Source: Thermoleophilia bacterium
Lineage (GTDB): Bacteria > Actinomycetota > Thermoleophilia > BMS3ABIN01
Assembly: GCA_020053595.1 (NCBI GenBank)
Contig: JAGVMV010000025.1
Coordinates: forward strand, 1-34,731
Direction: 5' to 3'
Length of the DNA stretch: 34,731 nt
The stretch's first letter is position 1, and each line of letters begins with the position of its first letter. Position numbers and translations under genes: made by a program. Positions 19,794 through 29,535 of the stretch are shown one piece after another. Under the pieces are notes generated by a model, which was not told the origin of the DNA, did not search any database, and was given only the letters and a program-made list of their open reading frames with translations.

Positions 19794-20661
19794 GATAACA
19801 AAAATAAGCCAACGCCTCAAGGAGCTGGGGCGCGGCCGTCATCTGGACAAGGCTGTCTGGGACAAGGTCGAACTGGCCCGGCATCCCAAGCGACCGTACA
19901 CGCTGGACTATATCGAGAACATGTTTGCCGGCTTCATAGAGCTGCATGGCGATCGTTGTTATGGCGACGATTCCGCCATTGTCGGCGGTCTGGCGGCATA
20001 CCAGGGACGGACACTGATGGTAATCGGCCATCAGAAAGGCCGTGACCTCGCCTCGCGCACCAAGCGCAACTTCGGCATGCCACGGCCCGAAGGCTATCGC
20101 AAGGCCCAGCGGCTCATGCAGCTGGCCGATAAATTTGGCATTCCAGTGATGACGCTCATCGATACCCCTGGCGCCTTCCCCGGCATCGCCGCGGAAGAGC
20201 GGGGTCAAGGGAGTGCCATTGCCAACTCGCTTCTTTGCATGGCCAGGCTGAACGTGCCCACCGTGGCTGTGATCATTGGGGAAGGTGGCAGCGGCGGCGC
20301 CCTGGCCCTGGCCCTAACCGACCGGGTTTTGATGCTGGAGAACTCCGTTTATTCAGTCATCACCCCAGAGGCTTGCGCGGCCATTCTCTGGAAAGACTCC
20401 AGTGAAGCCCACCTTGCCGCCCAGACGCTGGGAATGACTTCCGCGGACCTGGCCCGGCTGGAAATAATCGACGAGGTGTTACCCGAGCCTCGCGGTGGCG
20501 CTCACCGCGATCATGCAGCGGCAGCACGGATTCTCAAGGATGCGCTGGAAGAGGCGCTGCGGGAGCTGGAGACCATGAACCCGCGCTTGCGAAAGAAGGA
20601 GCGCTTCGAGAAGTTCAGGAGGATGGGCGTCTGGAAGGAAAACGGGCTAACGCTCTTCTGA
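19672..20661 (+). CDS. accA: Acetyl-CoA carboxylase carboxyltransferase subunit alpha AccA
   Basis: AccA is the partner of AccD in malonyl-CoA formation. The N-terminal helical region leads into LARHPKRPYTLDYI, then GDRCYGDDSAIVGG, TLIDTPGAFPG, GQGSAIANSL and GEGGSGGALALAL, all standard for the family. I place the start at GTG 19672, eight bases after GGAAGGGGG; GTG at 19663 in the same frame is an alternative. Either start overlaps accD by about 120-130 bp. This is the last gene of the fab-acc operon. accB and accC (biotin carrier and carboxylase) must be elsewhere. Confidence 0.95.
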   Translation: MRSNPFGRKRHALQDEEGRLHKRLTELKRLPTLPGVHLKDEITKISQRLKELGRGRHLDKAVWDKVELARHPKRPYTLDYIENMFAGFIELHGDRCYGDDSAIVGGLAAYQGRTLMVIGHQKGRDLASRTKRNFGMPRPEGYRKAQRLMQLADKFGIPVMTLIDTPGAFPGIAAEERGQGSAIANSLLCMARLNVPTVAVIIGEGGSGGALALALTDRVLMLENSVYSVITPEACAAILWKDSSEAHLAAQTLGMTSADLARLEIIDEVLPEPRGGAHRDHAAAARILKDALEEALRELETMNPRLRKKERFEKFRRMGVWKENGLTLF

Positions 20662-20712
20662 TATGCCACCGAGACTCAGGCCGGATTACGGCTTAAAAAA
20701 GACGGCCCGCGG

Positions 20713-21195
20713 TCAGGCCACTTCTTCGTCCCGATCATCTTCGCGAAAATCGTTGTAGGCGAAGAACCCGGCGATCTCGCCGGAGATCAGCACATCTCCC
20801 AGCTGGTTGAGGGCCATTATGCCTTCGATGATAGCACGCTCGTTCTCGATGGTTCCATGAAGAACGTGATCAAGAAGGGTTTCCTGCAAGGCGATGCGGA
20901 AGGCGATCGCGGTGGTAACGATATCCGGCAGGCCGAAACCAACGGCTGTCCGACGGAAGGCAGCATCGCTGGCGATATCGCGAAGCCCGTGCAGCACATC
21001 GGCCTTGTGATAGTCTTCCGCCTCAAGGAATTCAATGGAACAGTTGATCAACTTGTTGGCGACCCCGCTGCCCATGGGTGTTTTCAGCATTTGCTCGAAG
21101 TCGTCAGCTATGCACCCATGCAGATTTTCCAGCCAACGGCGTACGACCTCTTCATGGTTTTCTCTCAGGTGGCTGGCCAAAGTATGTGAAATCAT
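20713..21195 (-). CDS. Small helical protein, possible RsbRD-type sensor domain
   Basis: The 160-aa product appears all-helical and has no enzyme motif I recognise. The opening MISHTLASHLRENHEEVVRRWLENL resembles the start of the RsbR/RsbRD N-terminal sensor domain, found free-standing or fused to histidine kinases and stressosome proteins. The C-terminus is very acidic (about 146-159). The ATG at 21195 follows GGGAG. The gene is last in a run of minus-strand genes after larB, with a 100-bp gap holding a possible own promoter, and converges on accA. A signalling role is inference only. Confidence 0.45.
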   Translation of the reverse strand: MISHTLASHLRENHEEVVRRWLENLHGCIADDFEQMLKTPMGSGVANKLINCSIEFLEAEDYHKADVLHGLRDIASDAAFRRTAVGFGLPDIVTTAIAFRIALQETLLDHVLHGTIENERAIIEGIMALNQLGDVLISGEIAGFFAYNDFREDDRDEEVA

Positions 21196-21295
21196 CAGGG
21201 CTCCCGATCATAGATCCTCGTCTTACGTGGTATCGGACTCCGAAAAGTGATACTTGACGAGGCCAGCATAATATTCCCATATTTCCGGGAGAGCC

Positions 21296-22069
21296 CTACT
21301 TTTGTCGCGCGGCGCGGTTGGCTATCAGCGCACCGGTGGCGCCGGCGCCTACGCCGTTATCGATGTTAACCACAACCAGACCAGGGCAACAGCTTTGGAG
21401 CATGGTGAGCAGAGCGGTTATACCGCCTCCTCCCAATCCATAACCGATCGATGTGGGCAAGCCGATGACTGGTGTTGGCACCAGTCCGGCCACGACGGAA
21501 GGCAGGGCGCCCTCCATGCCGGCGGCGACGATGATGGCAGCGACCTCGGAATCGATCATGTTTCTTAAAGGATCAACCAATCGGTGAACGCCGGCGACGC
21601 CCACATCGTATGCCACGATTACTTCGCAGCCCATCTCTTCGGCGATGACCCTCGCCTGTTCGGCGGCTGGCATATCGGCCGTACCTGCGGAAAGGATGCC
21701 GAGTTTTCCGCCCGTGAGCTCAGGCTCTCGCCCGGGCGCGCGCAAGACTGCTGTTTTTGCGTCCCGGTTGGCTACGGCAAGCTGGCCCGGGAAAGTTTTT
21801 TTGATTGCCGCCCATTGCTCCTCATCCAGACCACTGGCGATTGCCCGTCCGGCCTGCTTAACCATGGCGCCGCAGATCTTTAATAGCTGCTCGACGGTTT
21901 TCCCGGGAGCATAGACGACTTCGGGAATGCCTTTACGGGCGTGGCGTTCGGTATCAAGCCGCGCGAATTCTTCGATGGCGGAGACTCCCGCCAGCGAGAG
22001 CCGCGATTGCGCTTCTTCGACCGAGATGTCGCCAGCGGCAAGGTTTTCCAGAATTTCGCGCGAGTTCAA
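21296..22069 (-). CDS. larB: Nickel-pincer cofactor biosynthesis protein LarB
   Basis: LarB carboxylates and hydrolyses nicotinic acid adenine dinucleotide, the first step towards the nickel-pincer nucleotide of lactate racemase and related enzymes. The 257-aa product has a helical N-terminal region (1-115) and a PurE-like C-terminal domain with ILSAGTADMPAAEQA (126-140), AAGMEGALPSVVAGLV (182-197) and GLPTSIGYGLGGGG (203-216). LQSCCPGLVVVNIDNGVGAG contains Cys227/Cys228; one corresponds to the catalytic Cys of the SCxPG motif in the Lactiplantibacillus enzyme. The TTG start at 22069 follows GGAG. larC, larE and larA are not in the window. The gene follows an amidohydrolase by 25 bp, suggesting one operon. 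Confidence 0.88.
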   Translation of the reverse strand: MNSREILENLAAGDISVEEAQSRLSLAGVSAIEEFARLDTERHARKGIPEVVYAPGKTVEQLLKICGAMVKQAGRAIASGLDEEQWAAIKKTFPGQLAVANRDAKTAVLRAPGREPELTGGKLGILSAGTADMPAAEQARVIAEEMGCEVIVAYDVGVAGVHRLVDPLRNMIDSEVAAIIVAAGMEGALPSVVAGLVPTPVIGLPTSIGYGLGGGGITALLTMLQSCCPGLVVVNIDNGVGAGATGALIANRAARQK

Positions 22070-22094
22070 GGTATCTCCAGTAGTTGAATGGGGT

Positions 22095-22940
22095 TTATCC
22101 GGTCTTCAGTCCGAGCAGAGCTGCAGCATTTCCGCCCATGATGGCGGAACGATCTTCGTCAGCCAGTCCCAGGCCATCCATCTCTTCCATATAGCGTTCC
22201 GGAGAGATCAGCGGATAGTCGCTGCCGAATAGTATCTTTTCACGTCCTACGGCATCGAGGGTGATCCGATATACGTCCGGGCTGTAAAGATAAGGGCTGG
22301 CCGAGCAATCATACCGGACATTGGCGAGCGCTTCCCGCACGTCCGGCATCAGTTCATAAAAAGGAAGCCCGCCGCCCCAATGGGCATAAATCAAATCAAG
22401 TTCGGGGTGCCGCGAGGCGAAGTCAAAACCTTTGCGGGGGCTCGTCTGCCCCTTGCCGGGATACAGCCGTCCAACCGGTTCGCTGAGGTGGACCAGCAGC
22501 GGCAGGCCATTTTCTGACGCGATCGCCACGAGCGGCTTTAGCCCCTTTTCGTCGGCAAGGTCGAATTCCTGCCCGCTCGGTTTGAGCTCACCGATGCCGC
22601 GCAGGCCGAGATCCAGGCAGCGCTCCAGCTCTCGCGGTGCTCGCGGATCCAGAGGCAGGACGTTGGCAAAGCCCACCAGCCGGTCGGGAAAACGCCGAAC
22701 AGCGTCGGCGATATAGGAATTGGTCTCTACGTAGAGATCGAAGCTGTTCCAGGCGAAGCCGCAGACCACTGACCGGTCGACGCCGCAGCGATCCATCTCG
22801 ACGACCAGCTCTCTGGCGCTTGCCATGGGGGCGTTGGTAGAACCGTAGAGGTGGGCGAACCACTCCTCCTGCTGCAGGTGCGCGTCGCGCCCGGCGATTA
22901 TCTCCGGCGAGAATATGTGGGTGTGACAGTCAACGATCAC
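22095..22940 (-). CDS. Amidohydrolase-related metal-dependent hydrolase
   Basis: The 281-aa protein is of the amidohydrolase-2 TIM-barrel family. It has an N-terminal metal-binding DCHTHIF, a strand-end HLSEPVG, IYAHWGGGLPFY, and the C-terminal metal/acid motif FGSDYPLISPERY. Family members act as hydrolases or decarboxylases on many small molecules, so the substrate cannot be given. The GTG start at 22940 lacks a clear Shine-Dalgarno. It lies between the aldolase gene (41 bp upstream) and larB (25 bp downstream), so the three genes are probably one transcript. Confidence 0.8.
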   Translation of the reverse strand: MIVDCHTHIFSPEIIAGRDAHLQQEEWFAHLYGSTNAPMASARELVVEMDRCGVDRSVVCGFAWNSFDLYVETNSYIADAVRRFPDRLVGFANVLPLDPRAPRELERCLDLGLRGIGELKPSGQEFDLADEKGLKPLVAIASENGLPLLVHLSEPVGRLYPGKGQTSPRKGFDFASRHPELDLIYAHWGGGLPFYELMPDVREALANVRYDCSASPYLYSPDVYRITLDAVGREKILFGSDYPLISPERYMEEMDGLGLADEDRSAIMGGNAAALLGLKTG

Positions 22941-22981
22941 GAACCCAAGTATAAAGGGAAAGACCTGCCGCCGCTACGCGG

Positions 22982-23941
22982 TTAGACCCCCAGCTTCGAG
23001 AAATCGCACACCTGGTTGCCTTCGTAAACCTGCACAGCCTCGTCCACGGACATGTCTGCCAGAGTGATGGCCGAGATCGAGTCACACATGCGCACAGCCT
23101 CATCCAGCGGTTTCTGGTGGATGTTCCTGCCGGTGGCATTGCCGATGGCGCCACTGACGTGGATCTGGTCGTGGAGTCTCTGCAGGAAGGTCGTCGCGTC
23201 GGTGGAAGAACCGCCTGCCGCCACCACATGGGTGCGTCCGGCGGCCGCGACAGCCTCCTTGAAGATCTCGCTGGACTCCTGGCCCTCGGCCTTGGGGTAG
23301 TTAACCTTGACGAAGTCCGAACCCAGCGTCAGCGCCACGCCGGTGGCGCCGGCGATCAGGTGCGGGTCCATCTCATCGGCGACATCCTTGCCCCGGGGGT
23401 AGATCCAGAGCACTGTCAACATACCATGCTGATGCGCATCGTTAACCAGCCTGGCGGCCTGCTCCAGCATCTGCGGCTCGTAGGCGCTGCCGAGGTAGAT
23501 CGTGTATCCGACGGCCGGTATCTTAAGGCCGGAATCTTCCTTGAACTTGACGACGCGGTCCACATCGAGCCAGAGATTGCTGAGGGGGTCCATCGTGGCG
23601 GTCTTCACCAGGTTGGTCTTGGAGTTGAGTTTGACCAGATAGGCAACGTCCGCAAAATCAGCGCCATAACGGGCGATCATGCCGATCTGGGTAGCGAAGA
23701 CACCGATGGTGCCCTGACTGGCAATGCGGAACATGTGCTCGGGGTCGGCGTCATCCGCCGGAATTTGACCCAGCTCGTACTTGCCGACGAAATCCTTGTT
23801 AAGGTGCTCGACTTTCTGGTCTCCGGCGAAGAGCATCAGCCTGCCGGTGCCCTTGGTCATCATGTTGAAGTTTTCCAGGTATTCGTCCCGTTTCCCGGGA
23901 GGTACATCGAGTGGAATCTGTACGTCGTTGGTGTCGGTCAT
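22982..23941 (-). CDS. Archaeal-type class I aldolase (DhnA/FbaB-DeoC family)
   Basis: This 319-aa TIM-barrel protein matches the class I fructose-bisphosphate aldolase family of archaea and some bacteria (DhnA/FbaB). Supporting segments are LFAGDQKVEHLNKDF near the N-terminus, YTIYLGS, LTVLWIYPRGKDV, SDFVKVNYP (Lys212 is the likely Schiff-base residue) and VVAAGGSS, a phosphate-binding loop. The ATG at 23941 follows GAGGAGA with good spacing. It is the first gene of a minus-strand operon with an amidohydrolase and larB, and diverges from proA. Relatives include 2-amino-3,7-dideoxy-heptulosonate synthase and Lsr aldolases, so the substrate is not certain. Confidence 0.75.
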   Translation of the reverse strand: MTDTNDVQIPLDVPPGKRDEYLENFNMMTKGTGRLMLFAGDQKVEHLNKDFVGKYELGQIPADDADPEHMFRIASQGTIGVFATQIGMIARYGADFADVAYLVKLNSKTNLVKTATMDPLSNLWLDVDRVVKFKEDSGLKIPAVGYTIYLGSAYEPQMLEQAARLVNDAHQHGMLTVLWIYPRGKDVADEMDPHLIAGATGVALTLGSDFVKVNYPKAEGQESSEIFKEAVAAAGRTHVVAAGGSSTDATTFLQRLHDQIHVSGAIGNATGRNIHQKPLDEAVRMCDSISAITLADMSVDEAVQVYEGNQVCDFSKLGV

Positions 23942-24058
23942 GGCTTCTCCTCTTTATCGATTTACTGGAACGCCCGCAGGCGGGCGGTTTCCCTCCGGTC
24001 GGCGGCCGCCGGACTTCCGTGATGCGCGAGCCCGGGTCTCGCTGCCGCTGTAATCGTA

Positions 24059-24064
24059 TATAAT
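24059..24064 (+). promoter_or_regulatory. -10 element in the divergent aldolase-proA region
   Basis: A perfect TATAAT lies 72 bp before the proA ATG. No good -35 lies 16-18 bp upstream. The surrounding AT-rich patch (24057-24066) is partly symmetric and could also serve the aldolase operon on the other strand. The rest of 23942-24135 shows no gene. Confidence 0.4.
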
Positions 24065-24135
24065 ATGCGGGATCGCAGGGAAATTAAAACTCCGATGACG
24101 CGGAACCACCAGGAACAACCGCCGAATAGGGAAAT

Positions 24136-25383
24136 ATGACGTCTATCAAGGAAAAAGCGGCGGCCGCCCGCATCGCCTCTCACGAGCTCGCGGTGTTGCC
24201 CACAGAAACCAAGAACGCTGCGCTGCTGGCAATGGCGGACGCCCTCGAAACCGGACTGGCTGAAATCGAAGAGGCCAACGCCAAGGATCTGGGAGCCGGC
24301 AAGGCCAAAGGGCTCAGCCCTGCCATGCTGGACCGGCTGCTGCTTGATCGCGGCCGAGTTGAACTGATGGCCAGCAACTTGCGCGATGTCGCCGCCCTTG
24401 ACGATCCGGTGGGCACGATAATCAGCGAGTGGACGGCCGCAAACGGCATGGGTATGTCGCGTGTGCGCACTCCCATAGGCGTTATTGGCATAGTCTACGA
24501 AGCAAGGCCCAACGTTACCACTGACACCGCCGGACTTTGCATTAAGGCGGGTAATTGCATCATTCTGCGCGGCGGCACGGAGGCGATCCATTCCAATCGG
24601 GTGCTCGCCCGTCTGATGTCCGAAGCCGGGACCAGGGCGGGAATGCCGCCGGGGGCCATACAGTTCATCGAAACTACTGACCGCGCCGCTGTCGACGAGC
24701 TACTGGGTCTGGCGGGGCTCATCGACCTGATCATCGCCCGGGGCAGCCACCGCCTGATCGAAGCGGTCACGGAGAAGTCACGCATCCCGGTAATGAAACA
24801 CTACCGCGGTTTATGCCACATATATGTAGAACGAAGCGCCGATCCTGAGATGGCCATCGATATCATCGAGAACGCCAAGGCCAACCGGCCCAGCACCTGC
24901 AATTCGGCAGAGACGGCGCTGGTGGACGAAGCAGTTGCCGCCGCGGTTCTTCCCGCACTGGCAGAGCGGCTGGCCGAAGCCGGCGTAGAAGTACGGGCCG
25001 ACGGGAAAGCCCGTGCCATCGTGCCCGAATGGCTGCCCGCTACCGAAGAAGACTGGGACACCGAGTATCTCGACCTCATCCTCTCGCTCAAGGTGGTCGG
25101 TAATTTTGATGATGCTGTCAGCCACATCCGCCACCACCACTCCGGTCTCGCCGACGCCATTGTCACTGAAGACGCCGCCGTCGCCGAACGTTTCCTGGCA
25201 CTCATCGACAGCGCCGCCACCTACTGGAACGCCTCCACCCGTCTCACTGATGGCCTGCCTTTCGGCATCGGCCCGGCGAGTGGCATCAACACCGACCGCG
25301 TTTATCCCCGCGGCCCGATGGGTATAGAGGAAATGACCGGCTCGAAATACATAATCAGGGGAAAGGGACAGGTCAGGTCCTAG
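24136..25383 (+). CDS. proA: Gamma-glutamyl phosphate reductase ProA
   Basis: ProA reduces gamma-glutamyl phosphate to the semialdehyde in proline synthesis. The 415-aa aldehyde-dehydrogenase-fold protein has VRTPIGVIGIVYEARPNVT, GNCIILRGGTEAIHSN, MKHYRGLCHIYV, and the catalytic Cys255 in NRPSTCNSAET. The C-terminal segment TDGLPFGIGPASGINTDR(V) and EMTGSKYIIRGKGQVR are typical. Length is normal. The usual neighbour proB is not present; proA is monocistronic or leads into the kinase gene downstream. Confidence 0.97.
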   Translation: MTSIKEKAAAARIASHELAVLPTETKNAALLAMADALETGLAEIEEANAKDLGAGKAKGLSPAMLDRLLLDRGRVELMASNLRDVAALDDPVGTIISEWTAANGMGMSRVRTPIGVIGIVYEARPNVTTDTAGLCIKAGNCIILRGGTEAIHSNRVLARLMSEAGTRAGMPPGAIQFIETTDRAAVDELLGLAGLIDLIIARGSHRLIEAVTEKSRIPVMKHYRGLCHIYVERSADPEMAIDIIENAKANRPSTCNSAETALVDEAVAAAVLPALAERLAEAGVEVRADGKARAIVPEWLPATEEDWDTEYLDLILSLKVVGNFDDAVSHIRHHHSGLADAIVTEDAAVAERFLALIDSAATYWNASTRLTDGLPFGIGPASGINTDRVYPRGPMGIEEMTGSKYIIRGKGQVRS

Positions 25384-25613
25384 CAGTTCTCCCGTCTTCG
25401 GTGGCGCTCTTTTTAGTGGAATTTCAAAGCACGCACCGTAAAACCTCCACAAACACGAAGCATCCCACCCGTCGAGACGAGTTGAAAGCTGCTTATCAAG
25501 CCCCCCTGCATCAGGCCGATACCAAACCATATAGGGCAACGGCTAATGGGCGGCCGGCAGAGGTGTTTGATGATTTTTCTCCCGGTTTTCCTCAGATGGA
25601 GTTCCACTTATTC

Positions 25614-28600
25614 ATGAAAAAGGTCAAGAATACAATTCTCGAGTTAACGAGTGTCTTCAGCACCAGCTTGGGGCGAAGGGTTTTATGGCCGCTTATTCTG
25701 GTGCTGGCCCTCTTCACAATCCCCCTTTTCTTCGTATTTCGCACCGAGGAAATCAATAATGAGACCAACGTCGCGATTGAGAAGGAAGACAAAATGCTGG
25801 AACAGCTTTACGAAATGCAAGGTGGCATGAGGCAGGAGCAGATAGCGGTCTTAGAAATGACTTATAAGCAAAAACAAGCAGCGCTGGATGAATTCAGGTC
25901 AGCCGTCACGCGGGTGCAGGCGGCAAATGAAACTGCCAAACAAAACGCGGCTAGTTACGAAGACACGGCTAGTTCCGAAGATCTCGAAGAGCTCGAAGAG
26001 CTATTATTGCTGGAAAATTTCCAGAGTATAAATGAGCAGATTCAGGAAACCGTCAACTCGGACCTCGTACCATTCTTCATAAATGGAAACAGCAACGCGC
26101 TGGCCGCAGTTGTAGAAAAAGTGCAACCATCCTTCGATCGGGCCAATGATATCCGGGCAGAACTCGTGGACACGTATACCGTTCACAAGGGGCAGGCGCT
26201 TTCCAGGCAGATAGAAGCCCGCGAATTTGCTTCCGAAGTGATGTGGGTAAGCATTTTGCTTTTTGTGGGGCTGGGCCTGGGCGTTGCGGCCATTTCCACC
26301 CGCAAGCTGGTGCTACCGGTAAAACGTGCAACCGACGCCTCGTTGCTGATAGCTCGTGGCGACCTTTCTCAGCGGGTCGAAATCAAGGGGAATGATGAGC
26401 TTGCAGCGTTTGGGCGTTCCTTCAATGACATGGCCGACTCGCTTGAGCGTCAGGCCACCCAGCTGGTAAATGAAAAAGCACGCATCCGCTCTATACACCA
26501 GAGCATTGGTGACGGCATCATCGTAGTGGATCGGGGAGGCGTTATCGTTTCGGTAAACCCGGCGGCGGAAAGGGCGCTGGGCATCACGGCGAAAGAGCTG
26601 GAGCGCACTACGAACACCGGGATACCAGCGTTGCAGCAGGTTTTAACCAGGCAGATCCGCGGTACGGAAATGGTCAAGTGCTGGGAGACAAAAAGTTGCG
26701 CCAAGTCCGATTGTCCGTCGCACGGCAGTAAGGATCGCCGTTGCTGGCTGCAATGCGGCACTTTCTGTTACAACCAGATACAGGGAACCTTCAAACAGAA
26801 GCGCGATGCCTGCGAGCGCTGCGACGTCTTTCTCAAGAACGCGGTGATTCAGTTTGAACTTGATGTCAACGCCAGGCGTTTCAGCGGGCAGGCGGTGCCC
26901 ATTCTCGATGATTTTGGCCAGGAGGAAGGCAAGACAATTGTGCTTCACGATGTCACCGATCTGCGGCGGGCCAAAGAAGATGCTGAGCAAAGCGCCGCAC
27001 AGCTTGCAGTGTTGAACAGCGTCAGCCGGGCCGCGGCCGGCTCCCTCGAGCTGGACTCGATTTTAGATGCCTCTCTTGCCAGCATGATCGGCGGCACCAT
27101 GGCTGATGCGGGCTTTATCCATACCGGAGAAGCAGGCAGCGCCGAAATGGTTCTGGTTGCCGCGCAGGGAATAGATGACTCCTTCCGGGATGTTCTCGCA
27201 ACAATACCGCAAGGGACCGGATGCCCCGGACACGTGGTCGAGTCCGGCGGAAGCGTGCTAGAAAATAACCTGGATCAACTTGGAGCCGCGGCTCAGGCGG
27301 CGGTTGATGCTGGCTTCCATTCATATGTCGGGGCGCCGCTGATGATAAAAAAGGAAATTGTGGGAGTCATCTCGCTGGTTGCCGTTGAGCCCGACGCATT
27401 CACCAATGATGACAAACAGCTATTGAGCATGATTGGGGTCAAGGTAGGCATGGCCATGGACAACGCCAACCTGTTCTCCCAAACCATAGAATTCGCCAAT
27501 CAGGATCAGGCAAGGAGCCGCATAGCCGCCACACTGGCTTCGGGCTTTAAAGTCGAAGCTAACTTCGAAGAGTTTGCCCAGACGATGAAAGAGTTGGTTG
27601 ATTACGATCGTATAAGTGTTGTTATTGGATCGGGCGAAAATGCGAAAAGCGTCACCCCCTCCTCCATGAAGACCCTTACAATTCCATTAAAAGCCAACTC
27701 GTCAGAAAAACCGAACACCGCCGCAAGCTGGGTGCAACAGCACCTGCAGCCATATTTAGCCAATGACATCGAAAAAGAAATGAATTTTGACGAACAGCCT
27801 GAACTGGTGGAACAAGGCATGAAATCGCAGGTAAATATCCCTCTGATAGTAAAAGGCAAGGCTTTGGGCAGTCTCAACTTGACCAGCGTCAGGACGAGTG
27901 CCTTTGATGAAGAAACATTAAAGAAGCTTCAGCCAATCGCTGATCAACTGGCACTGGCCCTGGACAGCCAGCGGTTGTTCGAGGACGTCTCGCACGCCAA
28001 GCAGGAGTGGGAGACTACGTTTGACTCGGCCAGCGAGGGTATTATCATGGTGAGCAAGGATTATCGCATCACGCGCGTTAACAGAACTGCCGCGAAAATG
28101 TTTGGGGGCGAGGTAAAAGACCTGTTGGGCCGTCGCTGCTATGAGGTGGTGCACAAAACCAGCGAAGCTCCCAACTCTTGCCTGATGCGGCAGGCCTATG
28201 CAGACTCAACCACCTCAAGCATGGAACAGGAGAACGAAGACGGCTCCACGCTGGAGATAATCGTGGATCCTATCTATGACGAGCAAGGCGTATTCACCGG
28301 CGCAGTCCACTTTCTACGCGATATCACTGAGGCCAAGAAACTGCGCCAGCAGCTGATCCAGTCGGAAAAGATGGTTGCCGTCGGACAGCTGGTGGCGGGA
28401 GTAGCACACGAGATCAACAATCCGCTCACCGGAGTCCTGGGGTTTGCCCAACTGCTGCAAACCCGTGACATTGACGAACAGGCCCGGCGGGACGCTGAGA
28501 GCATCAGCCGCGAGGCCGAGCGTGCGACTCGTATTGTCCGGCACCTGTTGTCCTTTGCGCGCAAACACCAGCCCGAACGCAAGGCCGTTGATGTCAATGC

Positions 28601-29465
28601 TGTTTTGCGTGAATGTATTGAGTTGAAAGCCTATGAACTCAAGGTCAACAATATCCTGATAGAGGCGGATCTTGATGCCGGGATTCCACTGACATTGGCC
28701 GACCCCCACCAGTTGCAGCAGGTATTTCTCAATCTGATCAACAACTCCGAGCAGGCGATGCTGGACGACCGCGGCTCCGGGCTTCTGAAGATTTCCTCGC
28801 GGCTGATCGGTGACTCAATCCGCATAGTCTTCACCGATAGCGGCCCCGGCGTCCCCGAGGAAGTGCGCGACCGCATCTTTGAACCGTTTTTTACCACCAA
28901 GGATGTCGGCAAGGGCACCGGATTGGGGCTGAGCGTCTGTTATGGAGTCGTCGTGGATCACGGCGGCAGCATCTTGGTGGAACAGGGTCCGGACCGGGGG
29001 GCGTCTTTTGTCATCGAACTGCCCCTGGTAGCAATTGCTCCCGCGGAAGAGAAGCAGGAAGAGCCGATCACCAGAGAACGGCTGGGCAAGATCCTGCTGG
29101 TGGATGACGAGGATACCATCCGGCAGGTGCTCACGGAGTCTCTCCGCCGGGCGGGCCACGAAGTGGAAACCGCCAGGAACGGTGAGGTGGCACTGCGCAT
29201 GCTGAAGCAGAAACATTATGACTGCGTGGTAAGCGATGTAAAGATGCCAGGCATGGACGGGCCGACATTGCACCAGGCGATCAGGGATATCGACCCCGCG
29301 ACCGCCAGCACCTTCATCTTCATATCTGGTGATACAGTCAGCCCCGAGACCAGCTCATACCTTGAGGCTGTGGACAATCCCACGCTGGCCAAACCGTTTG
29401 AAATCGACACACTGAAGAAGGCGTTACAGGAGATGCTTGCCGCCGTGGCCAAAGGCGACGGTTAG
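25614..29465 (+). CDS. Hybrid sensor histidine kinase: TM-HAMP-PAS(two-CW)-GAF-GAF-PAS-HisKA-HATPase-REC
   Basis: This 1283-aa membrane kinase senses signals and phosphorylates its own receiver. In order: TM1 (about 21-42), an extracytoplasmic helical region, TM2 (about 208-228), HAMP (229-282), PAS (291-450), two GAF domains (465-620, 636-788), a second PAS (800-908), HisKA with His932 in VAHEINNPL, HATPase with N-box and GTGLGL (to about 1104), and REC (from 1157) with phospho-acceptor Asp1208 and Lys1260. The first PAS carries a cysteine-rich insert, residues 356-403, starting CWETKSC and ending CERCDVF; this fits the two-CW pattern and may bind metal or sense redox. I chose ATG 25614 (TM1 at the usual distance); ATG 25596 or GTG 25401 in frame are possible. 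No separate response regulator is adjacent. The 230-bp gap before it holds no gene I can support. Confidence 0.92.
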   Translation: MKKVKNTILELTSVFSTSLGRRVLWPLILVLALFTIPLFFVFRTEEINNETNVAIEKEDKMLEQLYEMQGGMRQEQIAVLEMTYKQKQAALDEFRSAVTRVQAANETAKQNAASYEDTASSEDLEELEELLLLENFQSINEQIQETVNSDLVPFFINGNSNALAAVVEKVQPSFDRANDIRAELVDTYTVHKGQALSRQIEAREFASEVMWVSILLFVGLGLGVAAISTRKLVLPVKRATDASLLIARGDLSQRVEIKGNDELAAFGRSFNDMADSLERQATQLVNEKARIRSIHQSIGDGIIVVDRGGVIVSVNPAAERALGITAKELERTTNTGIPALQQVLTRQIRGTEMVKCWETKSCAKSDCPSHGSKDRRCWLQCGTFCYNQIQGTFKQKRDACERCDVFLKNAVIQFELDVNARRFSGQAVPILDDFGQEEGKTIVLHDVTDLRRAKEDAEQSAAQLAVLNSVSRAAAGSLELDSILDASLASMIGGTMADAGFIHTGEAGSAEMVLVAAQGIDDSFRDVLATIPQGTGCPGHVVESGGSVLENNLDQLGAAAQAAVDAGFHSYVGAPLMIKKEIVGVISLVAVEPDAFTNDDKQLLSMIGVKVGMAMDNANLFSQTIEFANQDQARSRIAATLASGFKVEANFEEFAQTMKELVDYDRISVVIGSGENAKSVTPSSMKTLTIPLKANSSEKPNTAASWVQQHLQPYLANDIEKEMNFDEQPELVEQGMKSQVNIPLIVKGKALGSLNLTSVRTSAFDEETLKKLQPIADQLALALDSQRLFEDVSHAKQEWETTFDSASEGIIMVSKDYRITRVNRTAAKMFGGEVKDLLGRRCYEVVHKTSEAPNSCLMRQAYADSTTSSMEQENEDGSTLEIIVDPIYDEQGVFTGAVHFLRDITEAKKLRQQLIQSEKMVAVGQLVAGVAHEINNPLTGVLGFAQLLQTRDIDEQARRDAESISREAERATRIVRHLLSFARKHQPERKAVDVNAVLRECIELKAYELKVNNILIEADLDAGIPLTLADPHQLQQVFLNLINNSEQAMLDDRGSGLLKISSRLIGDSIRIVFTDSGPGVPEEVRDRIFEPFFTTKDVGKGTGLGLSVCYGVVVDHGGSILVEQGPDRGASFVIELPLVAIAPAEEKQEEPITRERLGKILLVDDEDTIRQVLTESLRRAGHEVETARNGEVALRMLKQKHYDCVVSDVKMPGMDGPTLHQAIRDIDPATASTFIFISGDTVSPETSSYLEAVDNPTLAKPFEIDTLKKALQEMLAAVAKGDG

Positions 29466-29535
29466 TGGCGAGCTGCGAATAATAGCGTATGGCCCGAGAT
29501 CAGCGAGCAGCCGAATCGGGCAGCCCGATCTGGAA

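Noticed and set aside
20676-20700. Small hairpin GCCG-GATTA-CGGC followed by A-rich DNA after accA as a terminator
   Set aside because: The four-pair stem is too weak and the following run is A on the plus strand, so it does not fit termination of accA.
21197-21297. Inverted repeat AGGGCTCCCG ... CGGGAGAGCCCT flanking the larB-sensor gap
   Set aside because: The arms are separated by about 80 nt and have a two-base bulge; it could be chance in GC-rich DNA.
25401-25613. In-frame 5' extension of the hybrid kinase from GTG 25401
   Set aside because: It lacks a ribosome binding site, encodes a low-complexity, unconserved stretch, and would put about 90 residues before TM1. The frame is simply open.
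29515-29529. ATCGGG-CAG-CCCGAT hairpin between the kinase and selD stops as a terminator
   Set aside because: There is no T-run on either strand; the stem is only six pairs.
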